DNA of 64,000 nt, taken from NCBI RefSeq assembly GCF_014170375.1, contig NZ_LZZW01000012.1:186001-250000 (forward strand), in the 5' to 3' direction. A model generated the notes under the pieces. It saw only the letters and a program-made list of their open reading frames with translations, did not search any database and was not told the DNA's origin. The stretch comes from Variovorax sp. UMC13. Lineage in GTDB: Bacteria; Pseudomonadota; Gammaproteobacteria; Burkholderiales; Burkholderiaceae_C. This document shows positions 17,638 to 27,442 of this stretch, piece after piece (positions within the stretch are counted from its first letter, which is position 1; every line of letters starts with the position of its first letter). The position numbers and the translations under genes are program-made.

Positions 17638-19095
17638 TCAGCGGCGACGGTCGGCGCCATGCGCATCGTAGTGCACCGCCTTGGCCTCGTACATCGCCTT
17701 GTCGGCGCGCAGCAGCGCGCTCTCGAGCGTGTCGCCGAAGGCACAGGTGGCCACGCCGATGGCCAGGCTCAGCGAATGGCCGCTGCGCCCGGCGTAGAAC
17801 TGGTTGTTGAGGTCGACCATGGTCAGGATGCGCTCGCAGGTCACCTGCGCGCCGCGCTCGTCGGTGGCCGGCAGCAGCACCGCGAACTCGTCGCCGCCCA
17901 CGCGCGCCGGCCAGGCCGGCGCCTCCACCGCCTTGCCCAGCACCTCGCCGACGCGGCGCAGCAGCGCGTCGCCGGCCGCGTGGCCCGACTCGTCGTTGAC
18001 CTGCTTCAGGCCGTTGAGGTCGATCGACAGCACCGACACCGGCCACGGCCCCTTGCGCGTCAGGCGGTTGAGCTCCTCGGTGTAGAAGGTGCGGTTGCGC
18101 AGCTGCGTGAGCACGTCGTGCTTGCCCAGGTACTCGAGGTAGGCCTCGGCCTTCTTGCGCGCCGTGATGTCCATCAGCGAGACCAGCACCAGGTCCCACT
18201 CGGCCAGGTGCGCCTCGAGCACGCTGAACTGCATGTGGATGTTGATCAGCTCGCCGTTGAGCGAGTAGTTGATCACCTCGCGGTGCTGCAGCGTCTTGCC
18301 GGCCCAGAGGTCCTGCAGCTGCTCGGAGAAGGAGTCCTGCATCTCGTCGCGGAACACGCGCGGGATGTTCTCCAGCAGCGTCTTCTTGCTGTCGGCGGCG
18401 AACATGCGCAGCGTCTCGCGGTTGACGTCGATGACGCGGATCTCCTGCATGCAGCGGGTGACGAATTCCGGGTGCACCTTGAGGAAGGTGTTGAAGTCGG
18501 TGATGCCGCGCGCGCGGATGTCGTCGAGCAGCCGCTTCACCGCGCTGAAGTCCTCGACCCACAGCGAGACCGGCGAATGGTCGAACAGGCCGCTCGCGTA
18601 CTGCGAGCTCTGCGCGCGCTCGCGCTCCGCCGTCACTCGGGCCGTGATGTCGTCGAGCGAGACCAGCACCCGGTCCCAGGTGCTCTCGTGGCCCGGCAGC
18701 ACGCGCACGCGCAGCTGCACGTCGAGCCGGCGGCCGTCGAGCGCGTAGTTGACGGTCTGGTTCTCGACCAGCAGTTCGCCCAGCCACAGCTGCTCGAGCT
18801 CGTAGATCACGCCGTCGGCCATGTCGCCGCGGAAGATCCGGCCCAGGCCGGCCAGCAGTTCGTCCTGGTCGGCGGCGGCGAACAGCCGCAGCGTGGTCTC
18901 GTTCACGCGCAGCACCTTGAGCGCCGCCATGCAGGCGCCGACCCGCCGCCGGTCGGCCTTGAGGTAGGCCGGCAGGTCCTCCACGCCCTCGGCGCGCCAG
19001 CGGTCGAAGAGCTGCCGCAGCCCGCTGTAGTCTTCCAGCCAGAGCGACACCGGCGCCAGGTCGAACATGGATTCGAAATCGGTCGAGAGAGACAT
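17638..19095 (-). CDS. Diguanylate cyclase with tandemly duplicated PAS-like sensor module
   Basis: A 485-residue soluble protein. Residues 11-153 and 171-313 are two copies of one module offset by exactly 160 residues without gaps, each starting FD..PVSLW.ED and ending DITAR; by eye about 40% of positions are identical. This is a PAS-like fold with a long leading helical part. The C-terminal GGDEF domain has intact GGDEF (400-404) and should make cyclic di-GMP; the RxxD feedback site is missing (EAPA). It starts 18 bp after the antiporter gene and is probably cotranscribed with it. It is separated by 111 bp from the GGDEF-EAL gene. Confidence 0.9.
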   Translation of the reverse strand: MSLSTDFESMFDLAPVSLWLEDYSGLRQLFDRWRAEGVEDLPAYLKADRRRVGACMAALKVLRVNETTLRLFAAADQDELLAGLGRIFRGDMADGVIYELEQLWLGELLVENQTVNYALDGRRLDVQLRVRVLPGHESTWDRVLVSLDDITARVTAERERAQSSQYASGLFDHSPVSLWVEDFSAVKRLLDDIRARGITDFNTFLKVHPEFVTRCMQEIRVIDVNRETLRMFAADSKKTLLENIPRVFRDEMQDSFSEQLQDLWAGKTLQHREVINYSLNGELINIHMQFSVLEAHLAEWDLVLVSLMDITARKKAEAYLEYLGKHDVLTQLRNRTFYTEELNRLTRKGPWPVSVLSIDLNGLKQVNDESGHAAGDALLRRVGEVLGKAVEAPAWPARVGGDEFAVLLPATDERGAQVTCERILTMVDLNNQFYAGRSGHSLSLAIGVATCAFGDTLESALLRADKAMYEAKAVHYDAHGADRRR

Positions 19096-19113
19096 GTCTT
19101 CTTTCGGGGGGCT

Positions 19114-20370
19114 TCAGACCGGCGCGCGATCGGCCAGCGGCGGCCGGCGCACACGCGTGACCCAGTTGAACAGAGGGGTGGCCATGAGCGTGCTGAGGAT
19201 CGCCATCAGCACCAGGATCGAGAACAGCCCCGGCAGGATCACGCCCGCCTGCAGGCCGATGTTGATGATGATCAGCTCCATGAGCCCGCGCGCGTTCATC
19301 AGCGCGCCGATGGCCATCGCGTCGCGGTTGCTCTCGCCCGAGACGCGGGCCGCGGCCCAGCAGGCCAGGCCCTTGCCGCAGAAGGAGGCGGCCAGGATCG
19401 CCGCCGCGGCCAGCAGGATGCCCGGGTCCATCAGCACCGCCAGGCGGGTGTTGAGGCCCGAGTAGGTGAAGAACAGCGGCAGCAGGAAGATCACCACGAA
19501 GGGCTGCAGCTGCGCGCGCAGCTTCTCGGTCAGCGCGCCGCGCGGCAGCACCACGCCCAGCAGGAAGCCGCCGAAGACCGCATGGATGCCGATCGCGTCC
19601 ATCGCGAAGGCGCTCAGCGAGAACAGCACCAGCACCGTGGCCAGCAGGGTCGAGCCCAGCGGCGCCTCGGGCCGCACATGGGCGGCCAGCCGCTTGAGCA
19701 GGCGCGAGCCGACGAAGATCATGAACAGCGCATAGAGCACCCCGCCGCCGATCGCCGCGTAGGCCCCGCCCCAGGCGCCGCCGAAGCTCGCCAGCACGAT
19801 GGCCAGGATGCACCAGGCGGCCGCGTCGTCGACCGCGCCGGCCGTGAGCGCCAGCGTGCCCAGCGAGGTGCCGGCCAGCCCGCGCTCGTGGATGATGCGC
19901 GCCAGCATCGGGAAGGCGGTGATGGCGATCGCCGCGCCCAGGAACAGCGCCGCCTCGAAGGGCCGGGCCTTGGCCGCGAACAGGCCAGGGATGGTCAGCA
20001 GCCAGGGGATCAGCGCGAAGGCCAGCAGGAAGGGCACGACGATGCCCGCGGCCGACACCGAGGCCGCGCTGCGGAAACGGCTCTTGAAATGGTCGGCCCG
20101 GAACTCGGTGCCGACCAGGAACATGTACATGCCCACGCCCAGTTGCCCGCCGACATAGAGCATGCCTAGCGTCTCCTTGGGGAACAGCGCGCGCTGCAGT
20201 TCGGGAAAGGCCAGCCCGAGCAGCGAGGGGCCGAGCGCGACCCCGGCGATCATCTCGCCCACCACCTGCGGCTGGCCCAGCTTCTGCGCCAGGCGGCCCA
20301 CCAGCTGGCAGACGGTGATGACGACCGCCACCTGCAGGAAGAAGTAGACGGAAAGCTGGGTGGTGGGCAT
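19114..20370 (-). CDS. Kef-type cation/proton antiporter (CPA2 family)
   Basis: A 418-residue integral inner-membrane protein with about 12 predicted membrane helices and the Na_H_Exchanger fold. The paired acidic residues AGAVDDAAAW in the middle match the ion-binding site of CPA2 exchangers. There is no C-terminal TrkA-N domain, so it is not a full KefB/KefC potassium efflux protein; the ion exchanged (Na+ or K+ against H+) is undetermined. The GGDEF gene follows 18 bp downstream, which may couple ion or pH stress to cyclic di-GMP (inference). The first ATG is used. Confidence 0.85.
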   Translation of the reverse strand: MPTTQLSVYFFLQVAVVITVCQLVGRLAQKLGQPQVVGEMIAGVALGPSLLGLAFPELQRALFPKETLGMLYVGGQLGVGMYMFLVGTEFRADHFKSRFRSAASVSAAGIVVPFLLAFALIPWLLTIPGLFAAKARPFEAALFLGAAIAITAFPMLARIIHERGLAGTSLGTLALTAGAVDDAAAWCILAIVLASFGGAWGGAYAAIGGGVLYALFMIFVGSRLLKRLAAHVRPEAPLGSTLLATVLVLFSLSAFAMDAIGIHAVFGGFLLGVVLPRGALTEKLRAQLQPFVVIFLLPLFFTYSGLNTRLAVLMDPGILLAAAAILAASFCGKGLACWAAARVSGESNRDAMAIGALMNARGLMELIIINIGLQAGVILPGLFSILVLMAILSTLMATPLFNWVTRVRRPPLADRAPV

Positions 20371-20387
20371 CGGGGTTTCAGTTCTGC

Positions 20388-20410
20388 GGACGTTCGTTAA
20401 ATGGACGTCC
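20388..20410. promoter_or_regulatory. Inverted repeat upstream of the antiporter gene
   Basis: GGACGT and ACGTCC are separated by 11 bases (AT-richer centre TCGTTAAATGG), 18 bp before the antiporter start. It could be an operator for the antiporter-GGDEF transcript. Support is the symmetry only. Confidence 0.3.
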
Positions 20411-20433
20411 GGCGGCGATTATGGGCGCCGCAT

Positions 20434-21354
20434 TCAAGAATCGGGCCGCAGCCCGGTGGCGACTGTTGGATGGCGCAGACGCACCCTCAATTCCTGCCGC
20501 AGCCGCGTGTTGTCCAGCCGCCGCGATTCGCCCATGAAGCTCAGCAGCGAGGCCGACAGCTGTTCCCGCGCCGCCTCGCGCGCGATGCGTGGCGGACGCG
20601 CCATGCCGTAGAGGTCGGCCGCCAGGTCGAAGTAGTCGCCCATCTTCAATTCGGTGTCGTCGCTGGCGTGGAACGCCCGCTGCGTGCCGCCGCGCCACAG
20701 GGCCGCCACGCAGATGCGCGCCAGGTCGTCGGCATGGATGTGGTTGGTGTAGACGTCGTCCGCGCTGTGCAGCACCGGCGTGCCCTTCCTCAGCCGCTCG
20801 TGCGGCGTGCCGCCGGGCCGGTCGGGCGCGTAGATGCCGGGGATGCGCAGGATGCGCGTGGCCACGCCCGCGCGGCCGAGCCAGCGCACCGAGCGCTCGG
20901 CATCGACCCGGCGCTGCGCGCGCGCGGTGCCGGGCCGCAAGGGACGGGTCTCGTCGATGCGCGCCCCGCCGCAGTCGCCGTAGACGCCGCTGGTGGAGCC
21001 GTAGACCAGCGCCGCGGGCAGCGAACGCAGGCGCAGCGCGCGCACCAGCGCCAGCGTGCGCGGATCGCGCGCGCCCGAGGCGGTGGGCGGCGGCGCCAGG
21101 TGCAGCACCCGCGTGCCCAGTCCCGCCAGCCGGCGCAGGGCCTGCGGCGCATCGAGATCGGCCACCAGCGGGCGCAATCCGGCGGCCCGCAAGGCCGGCA
21201 CACGGTCGGCCGAGGAGGTCACGGCGATCAGCTGCACACGGCCGCGCAGCAGGGCCGCGGCACGCGATCCGACGTCGCCGCAACCGACGATCAGGACACG
21301 CTGTCGGCGGAAGCGCGCAGGCAGCGCGCCGGGAGGGTTGTTGATTGAGGGCAA
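20434..21354 (-). CDS. NAD(P)-dependent epimerase/dehydratase-like protein
   Basis: A Rossmann-fold protein of the extended SDR/NAD-epimerase type. The nucleotide motif VLIVGCGDVGSR lies near the N terminus and YGSTSGVYGD, with a serine and tyrosine in roughly the expected places, follows mid-protein. It resembles the YeeZ-like group of uncertain function. The start is taken at TTG 21354 because GGAAG lies eight bases upstream and the Rossmann motif then follows at the normal distance; an ATG at 21396 would overlap the start of the opposite gene. It is divergent from the flavin reductase. Confidence 0.75.
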   Translation of the reverse strand: MPSINNPPGALPARFRRQRVLIVGCGDVGSRAAALLRGRVQLIAVTSSADRVPALRAAGLRPLVADLDAPQALRRLAGLGTRVLHLAPPPTASGARDPRTLALVRALRLRSLPAALVYGSTSGVYGDCGGARIDETRPLRPGTARAQRRVDAERSVRWLGRAGVATRILRIPGIYAPDRPGGTPHERLRKGTPVLHSADDVYTNHIHADDLARICVAALWRGGTQRAFHASDDTELKMGDYFDLAADLYGMARPPRIAREAAREQLSASLLSFMGESRRLDNTRLRQELRVRLRHPTVATGLRPDS

Positions 21355-21362
21355 AATCCGGG

Positions 21363-21367
21363 CTTCC
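21363..21367 (-). promoter_or_regulatory. Ribosome binding site favouring a TTG start
   Basis: On the minus strand GGAAG is followed after eight bases by TTG (21354). It is the main reason for choosing this start for the epimerase-like gene. Confidence 0.45.
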
Positions 21368-21394
21368 GCGTAGAGACGAGCTCCAAGAATACCC

Positions 21395-22459
21395 ATGACC
21401 AGCGCATCGCCGCACGATTCCGGCTTCCAGATCACCGTCGAGCCCAGTGGACGCCAGTTCGTGGCCCAGAGCGACGAAACCATCCTCGCGGCCGGCATCC
21501 GCCAGGGCATCGGCCTGCCCTATGGCTGCAAGGACGGCGCCTGCGGCTCCTGCAAGTGCCGCAAGCTCTCGGGCGAGGTCACGCACGGCCCGCACCAGAG
21601 CAAGGCGCTGAGCGCCGAGGAGGAGCTGGCCGGCTTCGTGCTGACCTGCTGCGCCCGCCCGACCAGCGACGTGATGCTCGAATCGCGCCAGGTCACCGAG
21701 GCCGGCGCCTTCCCGATCCGCAAGATGCCCTCGCGCGTGCTGGCACTGGGCAAGCAGTCGCACGACGTGATGCTGGTGCGCCTGCAGCTGCCGGCCGGCG
21801 AGCCGATGCAGTTCCATGCGGGCCAGTACGTCGAGTTCATCCTGCGCGACGGCGCGCGCCGCAGCTACTCGATGGCCAACGCGCCCCACACGCTGGCCGT
21901 GCCCGGCACCGGCATCGAGCTGCACATCCGCCACCTGCCCGGCGGCAAGTTCACCGACCATGTGTTCGGCGCGATGAAGGAAAAGGAAATCCTGCGCATC
22001 GAAGGGCCCTACGGCAGCTTCTTCCTGCGTGAGGATTCCGACAAGCCGATCGTGCTGCTGGCCTCGGGCACCGGCTTCGCGCCCATCAAGGCGCTGATCG
22101 AGCACATGCAGCACAAGGGCATCGAACGGCCCGCCACGCTGTACTGGGGCGGCCGCCGCCCCGAGGACCTCTACATGGACGCCTGGGTGCGCGAGCAGGC
22201 CGCGGCCATGCCGCAGCTGCGCTACGTGCCGGTGGTCTCGAACGCCGTGCCCGAGGACAACTGGACCGGCCGCACCGGCTTCGTCCACCGCGTGGTGCTG
22301 GAGGATTTCCCCGACCTGTCGGGCCACCAGGTGTACGCCTGCGGCGCGCCGATCGTGGTCGATTCGGCCAAGCGCGACTACGTGGCCGAGGCCGCGCTGC
22401 CGGAAGAGGAATTCTTCGCCGACGCCTTCACCACCGAAGCCGATAAGGCCCAGCCCTGA
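21395..22459 (+). CDS. 2Fe-2S/FAD oxidoreductase (AscD/ferredoxin-reductase type)
   Basis: A 354-residue electron-transfer protein. The N-terminal plant-type ferredoxin domain has cluster ligands C45, C50, C53 and C85. It is followed by an FAD-binding domain with RSYSMAN and an NAD(P)H-binding domain with GTGFAPIK and the terminal YACGAP. The order ferredoxin-FAD-NAD matches the reductase annotated as CDP-6-deoxy-delta-3,4-glucoseen reductase (AscD/E3) and the reductases of ring-hydroxylating systems. No oxygenase or sugar gene is adjacent, so the real partner is unknown; a general reductase role is likely in this family of bacteria. It is followed after 46 bp by a Bug receptor gene. Confidence 0.85.
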   Translation: MTSASPHDSGFQITVEPSGRQFVAQSDETILAAGIRQGIGLPYGCKDGACGSCKCRKLSGEVTHGPHQSKALSAEEELAGFVLTCCARPTSDVMLESRQVTEAGAFPIRKMPSRVLALGKQSHDVMLVRLQLPAGEPMQFHAGQYVEFILRDGARRSYSMANAPHTLAVPGTGIELHIRHLPGGKFTDHVFGAMKEKEILRIEGPYGSFFLREDSDKPIVLLASGTGFAPIKALIEHMQHKGIERPATLYWGGRRPEDLYMDAWVREQAAAMPQLRYVPVVSNAVPEDNWTGRTGFVHRVVLEDFPDLSGHQVYACGAPIVVDSAKRDYVAEAALPEEEFFADAFTTEADKAQP

Positions 22460-22505
22460 GCCGGGACCCTGGCCCGCATCGACAGAGACAAGGACAACAC
22501 ACAAC

Positions 22506-23477
22506 ATGAACACCCGACACTTCCTCTGCACCCTGCTCGCCGGCGCCGCCGCGCTGAGCGCCTTCCACGCCGGCGCGCAGCAGCGGCCGATCCGCCTGAT
22601 CGTCCCGTATGCCGCCGGCGGCCCGATCGACGTCACGGCGCGCGTGCTGGCCGAGCGCGTCAAGGACTCGCTGGGCACGGTGATCATCGACAACAAGCCC
22701 GGCGCGGGCGGCAACATCGGCGCCGATGCGGTGGCCAAGGCCGCGCCCGACGGCCTGACCATCGGCATCGCCGCGACCGCCACCAACGCGGTCAACCCCT
22801 GGCTCTACAGCCGCATGCCCTACAACGCCGCGACCGACTTCGCGCCCGTCACGCAGATGGTGCGCGTGCCCAACGTGCTGGTGATGAATGCCGACACCGC
22901 GCAGCGCCTCAAGATCAACACCGTGCCCGAACTGATCGCCTACGCCAAGGCCAACCCGGGCAAGCTCAACTACGGCAGCGGCGGCAACGGCAGCGCGGGC
23001 CACCTGGCCGGCGAGATGTTCAAGCAGCAGGCCGGCATCTTCGCGGTGCACATCCCCTACAACGGCGGCAACCCGGCGCAGCTGGCGCTGCTGTCGGGCC
23101 AGGTCGACTTCAACTTCGACAACCTCGCGACCGCGGCACCCAACATCCGCTCGGGCAAGCTCAAGGCCATCGCCGTGACCACCGCGCAGCCCAGCGCGTC
23201 GCTGCCCGGCGTGCCCGCGGTGGCGGCCACGCTGCCGGGCTTCGCGATCGACACCTGGTGGGGCCTGGTGGCCCCGGCCGGCACGCCGCACGAGGTGCTG
23301 GCCAAGCTCAACCACGCCTTCGTGGCGGCGCTGAATTCGCCCGAGACCAAGACCCGCTTCGCCAACCTGCTGGCCGAGCCGGTGTCGAACACGCCCGAGC
23401 AGTTCGGCGCGTTCATGAAGAGCGAGCTGGCGAAGTACGAGAAGGTCGTCAAAGCCACCGGCGCAAAAGTGGACTGA
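22506..23477 (+). CDS. Bug/TctC-type periplasmic solute receptor
   Basis: A 323-residue extracytoplasmic receptor of the tripartite tricarboxylate transporter family (Bug). The signal peptide ends near FHAGAQ and the mature protein begins RPIRLIVPYAAGGPID, the family's carboxylate-binding loop. Bug proteins bind small carboxylates or amides in the periplasm and are greatly expanded in Comamonadaceae and Bordetella. No tctA/tctB membrane genes lie nearby, so this is an orphan receptor of unknown ligand. A strong hairpin terminator follows. Confidence 0.93.
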   Translation: MNTRHFLCTLLAGAAALSAFHAGAQQRPIRLIVPYAAGGPIDVTARVLAERVKDSLGTVIIDNKPGAGGNIGADAVAKAAPDGLTIGIAATATNAVNPWLYSRMPYNAATDFAPVTQMVRVPNVLVMNADTAQRLKINTVPELIAYAKANPGKLNYGSGGNGSAGHLAGEMFKQQAGIFAVHIPYNGGNPAQLALLSGQVDFNFDNLATAAPNIRSGKLKAIAVTTAQPSASLPGVPAVAATLPGFAIDTWWGLVAPAGTPHEVLAKLNHAFVAALNSPETKTRFANLLAEPVSNTPEQFGAFMKSELAKYEKVVKATGAKVD

Positions 23478-23500
23478 CGCGCGCCGCGTCAACGCCCGGA

Positions 23501-23525
23501 AAAAAGCCGCCCGAGGGCGGCTTTT

Positions 23526-23526
<1 letters not shown>
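23501..23526. terminator. Bidirectional intrinsic terminator
   Basis: A perfect 11-bp stem, AAAAAGCCGCC with GGCGGCTTTTT, around the loop CGAG. It has A and T tracts on both sides and so can stop transcripts from the Bug gene (plus) and from livF (minus), whose stop codon it touches. Confidence 0.92.
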
Positions 23527-24290
<764 letters not shown>

Positions 24291-24291
24291 C

Positions 24292-25062
24292 TCAGTGTCC
24301 TCCTGTGCCGAGGTAGGCCTCGATCACCTTTTCGTTCTTCTGGACCTCGGCCGGCGTGCCTTCGGCGATCTGCTTGCCGTAGTCGAGCACGGTGAGCCGG
24401 TCGCACAGGCCCATCACCAGCTTCACGTCGTGCTCGATCAGGAGGATGGTGCGGTTGTCCTTGCGGATGCGGCTGATCAGCTCGCGCAGCATGATCTTCT
24501 CGGTGGCGTTCATGCCCGCGGCCGGCTCGTCGAGCGCGATGAGCTGCGGGTCGGTGGCCAGCGCGCGCGCGATCTCGAGCCGGCGCTGGTCGCCGTAGCT
24601 CAGCGTGCGCGCCTTGTAGTCGGCGAACTTGCCGATGCCCACGTAGTCGAGCAGTTCCTGCGCACGGTGCGCGATCGCGGCCTCCTCGGCCTTGAAGCTC
24701 GAGGTGCGCAGGATCGCGCCGATCACGCCCGAATGGGTGCGCACGTGGCGCCCGACCATCACGTTCTCGAGCGCGGTCATGTCGGCGAACAGCCGGATGT
24801 TCTGGAAGGTGCGCGCGATCCCGGCCTTGGCCACCTCGTGCACCGCCGAGGGCTGGTAGGCCTTGCCCGCCAGTTCGAAGCTGCCGCTGTCGGGCGTGTA
24901 GAGCCCGGTGATCACGTTGAAGAAGGTGGTCTTGCCGGCGCCGTTGGGGCCGATCAGGCCGTAGACCTGGCCGCGCTGGATCTTGATGCCCACATCGGAC
25001 AGCGCTTGCAGGCCGCCAAAGCGCTTGGAGATGCCGCGGACCTCGAGGATGGTTTCAGTCAT
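24292..25062 (-). CDS. livG: Branched-chain amino-acid ABC transporter ATPase LivG
   Basis: A 256-residue ABC ATPase with Walker A GPNGAGKTT, signature LSYGDQRRLEIARAL and Walker B LIALDEPAAGMN, and the C-terminal tail EKVIEAYLG that marks LivG. It forms the ATPase dimer with LivF. The gene lies between livM (18 bp) and livF (1 bp). Confidence 0.93.
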   Translation of the reverse strand: MTETILEVRGISKRFGGLQALSDVGIKIQRGQVYGLIGPNGAGKTTFFNVITGLYTPDSGSFELAGKAYQPSAVHEVAKAGIARTFQNIRLFADMTALENVMVGRHVRTHSGVIGAILRTSSFKAEEAAIAHRAQELLDYVGIGKFADYKARTLSYGDQRRLEIARALATDPQLIALDEPAAGMNATEKIMLRELISRIRKDNRTILLIEHDVKLVMGLCDRLTVLDYGKQIAEGTPAEVQKNEKVIEAYLGTGGH

Positions 25063-25080
25063 TTCGGGTTTCCTGCCATC

Positions 25081-26259
25081 TCAGGGATTGATCGACATCG
25101 GGCGCGACGGCGAACCGGGCACCGCATCGGCCGGGCTGTCGACGCCCGGGGCCTCGATCGGCGTGACCGGCGTGGCATCGCTGCCCTTGCGCTTGAGCGA
25201 CTTGCCGTGGTCGGGCGAGGGCCAGAGGCCGCGCGGGCGCACCAGCATGATCACGATCATGGCCAGCGCGATGAAGAGCTGGCGCAGGATCGAGGCGTCG
25301 AGCCGGCCGTCGGTCATGGCCTGCAGCGGGCCCGCCACGTAGCGCAGCACCTCGGGCAGCGCCGCCAGCAGCACCGCGCCCAGGATCACGCCCGGCAGGT
25401 GGCCGATGCCGCCCAGCACCACCATCGCGACGATCATCACCGACTCCATCAGACTGAAGGACTCGGGCGAGACGAAGCTCTGGAAGGCCGCGAACATCGC
25501 GCCCGACATGCCGCCGAAGCTCGCGCCCATGCCGAAGGCCAGCAGCTTGAGGTTGCGGGTGTTGATGCCCATGGCCTTGGCCGCGATCTCGTCCTCGCGG
25601 ATCGCCATCCAGGCCCGGCCCACGCGCGACAGCTGCAGCCGGTGCGAGATGATCACCGTGACGATCACCAGCGCCAGGAACAGGTAGTAATAGAGCGAGA
25701 CCGAGGAGATCGTGTAGTCGCCCAGCTTGAGCGGCTTGCCCAGGTTCAGGCTCCAGAAGTGCACCGGATCGATCGCGTCCAGCCCCTTGGGGCCGTTGGT
25801 GACGTTGTAGGGATGGTCCAGCGTGTTGAGGAACACGCGGATGATCTCGCCGAAGCCCAGCGTGACGATGGCCAGGTAGTCGCCGCGCAGCCGCAGCGTC
25901 GGCGCGCCCAGCAGCACGCCGAACACCCCGGCCAGCCCCAGCGCCAGCGGGATCACGATCAGCAGCGAGGTGTGCAGCCCGTTGGGGAACATCGCCTTGA
26001 AGGCCGGGAAGGTCTCGGTCAGGTGGGGCGAGCCCATCAGCGCGTAGAGGTAGGCCCCGATGGCGAAGAAGGCCACGTAGCCCAGGTCGAGCAGGCCGGC
26101 GTAGCCGACCACGATGTTCAGGCCCAGCGCCAGCAGCACGTAGAGCAGCGCGATGTCGACGATGCGCACCCAGGCATTGCCCTGGGTCTGCAGCAGCAGC
26201 GGCAGCGCCAGCAGCGCGAGCGCCGCGAAGAGGAAGACGATGAGGTTCTTGCTTTTCAT
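25081..26259 (-). CDS. livM: Branched-chain amino-acid ABC transporter permease LivM
   Basis: A 392-residue inner-membrane permease with about nine hydrophobic segments and the family core GYAGLLDLGYVAFFAIGAY. The C terminus has a roughly 50-residue polar tail after PRGLWPS that is not part of the permease domain. It partners LivH. It starts 12 bp after livH. Confidence 0.92.
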   Translation of the reverse strand: MKSKNLIVFLFAALALLALPLLLQTQGNAWVRIVDIALLYVLLALGLNIVVGYAGLLDLGYVAFFAIGAYLYALMGSPHLTETFPAFKAMFPNGLHTSLLIVIPLALGLAGVFGVLLGAPTLRLRGDYLAIVTLGFGEIIRVFLNTLDHPYNVTNGPKGLDAIDPVHFWSLNLGKPLKLGDYTISSVSLYYYLFLALVIVTVIISHRLQLSRVGRAWMAIREDEIAAKAMGINTRNLKLLAFGMGASFGGMSGAMFAAFQSFVSPESFSLMESVMIVAMVVLGGIGHLPGVILGAVLLAALPEVLRYVAGPLQAMTDGRLDASILRQLFIALAMIVIMLVRPRGLWPSPDHGKSLKRKGSDATPVTPIEAPGVDSPADAVPGSPSRPMSINP

Positions 26260-26271
26260 GATGGCTGTTCC

Positions 26272-27201
26272 TCAGGCTCGGTCCGCCACGCGCTCGCCCA
26301 GCAGGCCCGAGGGCCGCACGGTCAGCGTCAGGATCAGGATGACGAAAGCGAAGATGTCGCTGTGCTGGCTGCCCAGCACGCCGCCGGTGACGGTGCCCAG
26401 GTAGCCCGCGCCGATGGCCTCGATCAGCCCCAGCAGGATGCCGCCGACCACCGCGCCGGCCAGGTTGCCGATGCCGCCGAAGACCGCGGCTGTGAAGGCC
26501 TTGAGGCCCGGGCCGAAGCCCATGGCGTGCTGCGCGATGCCGTAGTTGGAGGCGTACATCACGCCGGCGATGGCCGCCAGCACGGCGCCGATGATGAAGG
26601 TGGCCGAGATCACCATGTCGGGCCGGATGCCCATCAGCGCGGCCACCCGCGGGTTCTCGGCGGTGGCGCGCATCGCGCGGCCCAGCTTGGTGTAGTTCAC
26701 CACCCAGGTCAGGATCGCCAGCGACACCGCGGTCACGACCAGGATCATGATCTGCGTGGGCGAGATGGAGGCGCCGGCCACCACGATCGACTCGCTGGGC
26801 AGCAGGGTCGGATAGGCCTTGTTGGTCGGGCGCCAGATGATCATCGCCAGCGTCTGCAGCAGGATCGACATGCCGATGGCGGTGATCAGCGGCGCCAGCT
26901 TGGGGCTGTTGCGCAGCGGCCGGTAGGCCACCTTCTCGATCACGAAGTTGAGCGTGGCGGCGACCACGCAGGCGATGATCAGCGCGATCAGCAGCATGAG
27001 CCAGCCCGGGAGCCAGGGCATGGACTCCCGCATCATGCCGATGATGGTCCAGCTGGTCAGCGCGCCGACCATCAGGACCTCGCCATGCGCAAAGTTGATC
27101 AGATTGATGATGCCGTACACCATGGTGTAGCCCAGGGCTATCAAGGCATACATGCTGCCGAGGACCAGACCGTTGATGATCTGCTGCAGCAATATTTCCA
27201 T
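26272..27201 (-). CDS. livH: Branched-chain amino-acid ABC transporter permease LivH
   Basis: A 309-residue inner-membrane permease beginning MEILLQQIINGLVLGSMYAL, with the family segment GIINLINFAHGE. The ATG at 27201 gives the family's usual N terminus; a TTG three codons earlier is also open. It is first in the livHMGF operon. No livK/livJ binding protein is adjacent, so the receptor must be encoded elsewhere. A leader with an inverted repeat lies just upstream. Confidence 0.92.
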   Translation of the reverse strand: MEILLQQIINGLVLGSMYALIALGYTMVYGIINLINFAHGEVLMVGALTSWTIIGMMRESMPWLPGWLMLLIALIIACVVAATLNFVIEKVAYRPLRNSPKLAPLITAIGMSILLQTLAMIIWRPTNKAYPTLLPSESIVVAGASISPTQIMILVVTAVSLAILTWVVNYTKLGRAMRATAENPRVAALMGIRPDMVISATFIIGAVLAAIAGVMYASNYGIAQHAMGFGPGLKAFTAAVFGGIGNLAGAVVGGILLGLIEAIGAGYLGTVTGGVLGSQHSDIFAFVILILTLTVRPSGLLGERVADRA

Positions 27202-27222
27202 AACAAGCAACCCTATGTGATG

Positions 27223-27239
27223 GCACCTTTGAACGGTGC
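27223..27239. promoter_or_regulatory. Inverted repeat in the livH leader
   Basis: GCACC and GGTGC are separated by seven bases, 22 bp before the livH start. It may be an operator or an RNA hairpin near the ribosome site. Arms are only five bases, so support is modest. Confidence 0.3.
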
Positions 27240-27283
27240 TTTTCGCTTCACGCGACCCCGGATGGGCCCCGTGGCTTCCTCTA

Positions 27284-27320
27284 GCAAAAAACCCGCCAGC
27301 AGGTAGCTCCCGACGGGTTT
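27284..27320 (-). terminator. Intrinsic terminator after rarA
   Basis: On the minus strand AAACCCGTC pairs with GGCGGGTTT (one G-T pair) and is followed directly by a T run (A run at 27286-27291 on the plus strand). It lies about 120 bp past the rarA stop and upstream of livH, separating the two transcripts. Confidence 0.8.
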
Positions 27321-27442
27321 GGCCGGATTGTAGTCACGGGTTTGGGCCGAATCGCTGCCCCTCTGACCGGTGCTTTACCCATTGACTTCGGGGTGTTCAC
27401 AAAGGTCATCGGCGTGTTTTGCGCCCCGCCGGAGGCCGGCGC

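Noticed and set aside
16015..20169. A plus-strand open frame of more than 1300 codons across the c-di-GMP genes and antiporter
   Set aside because: It is antisense to GGDEF, EAL and antiporter genes with intact motifs; composition is that of a shadow frame.
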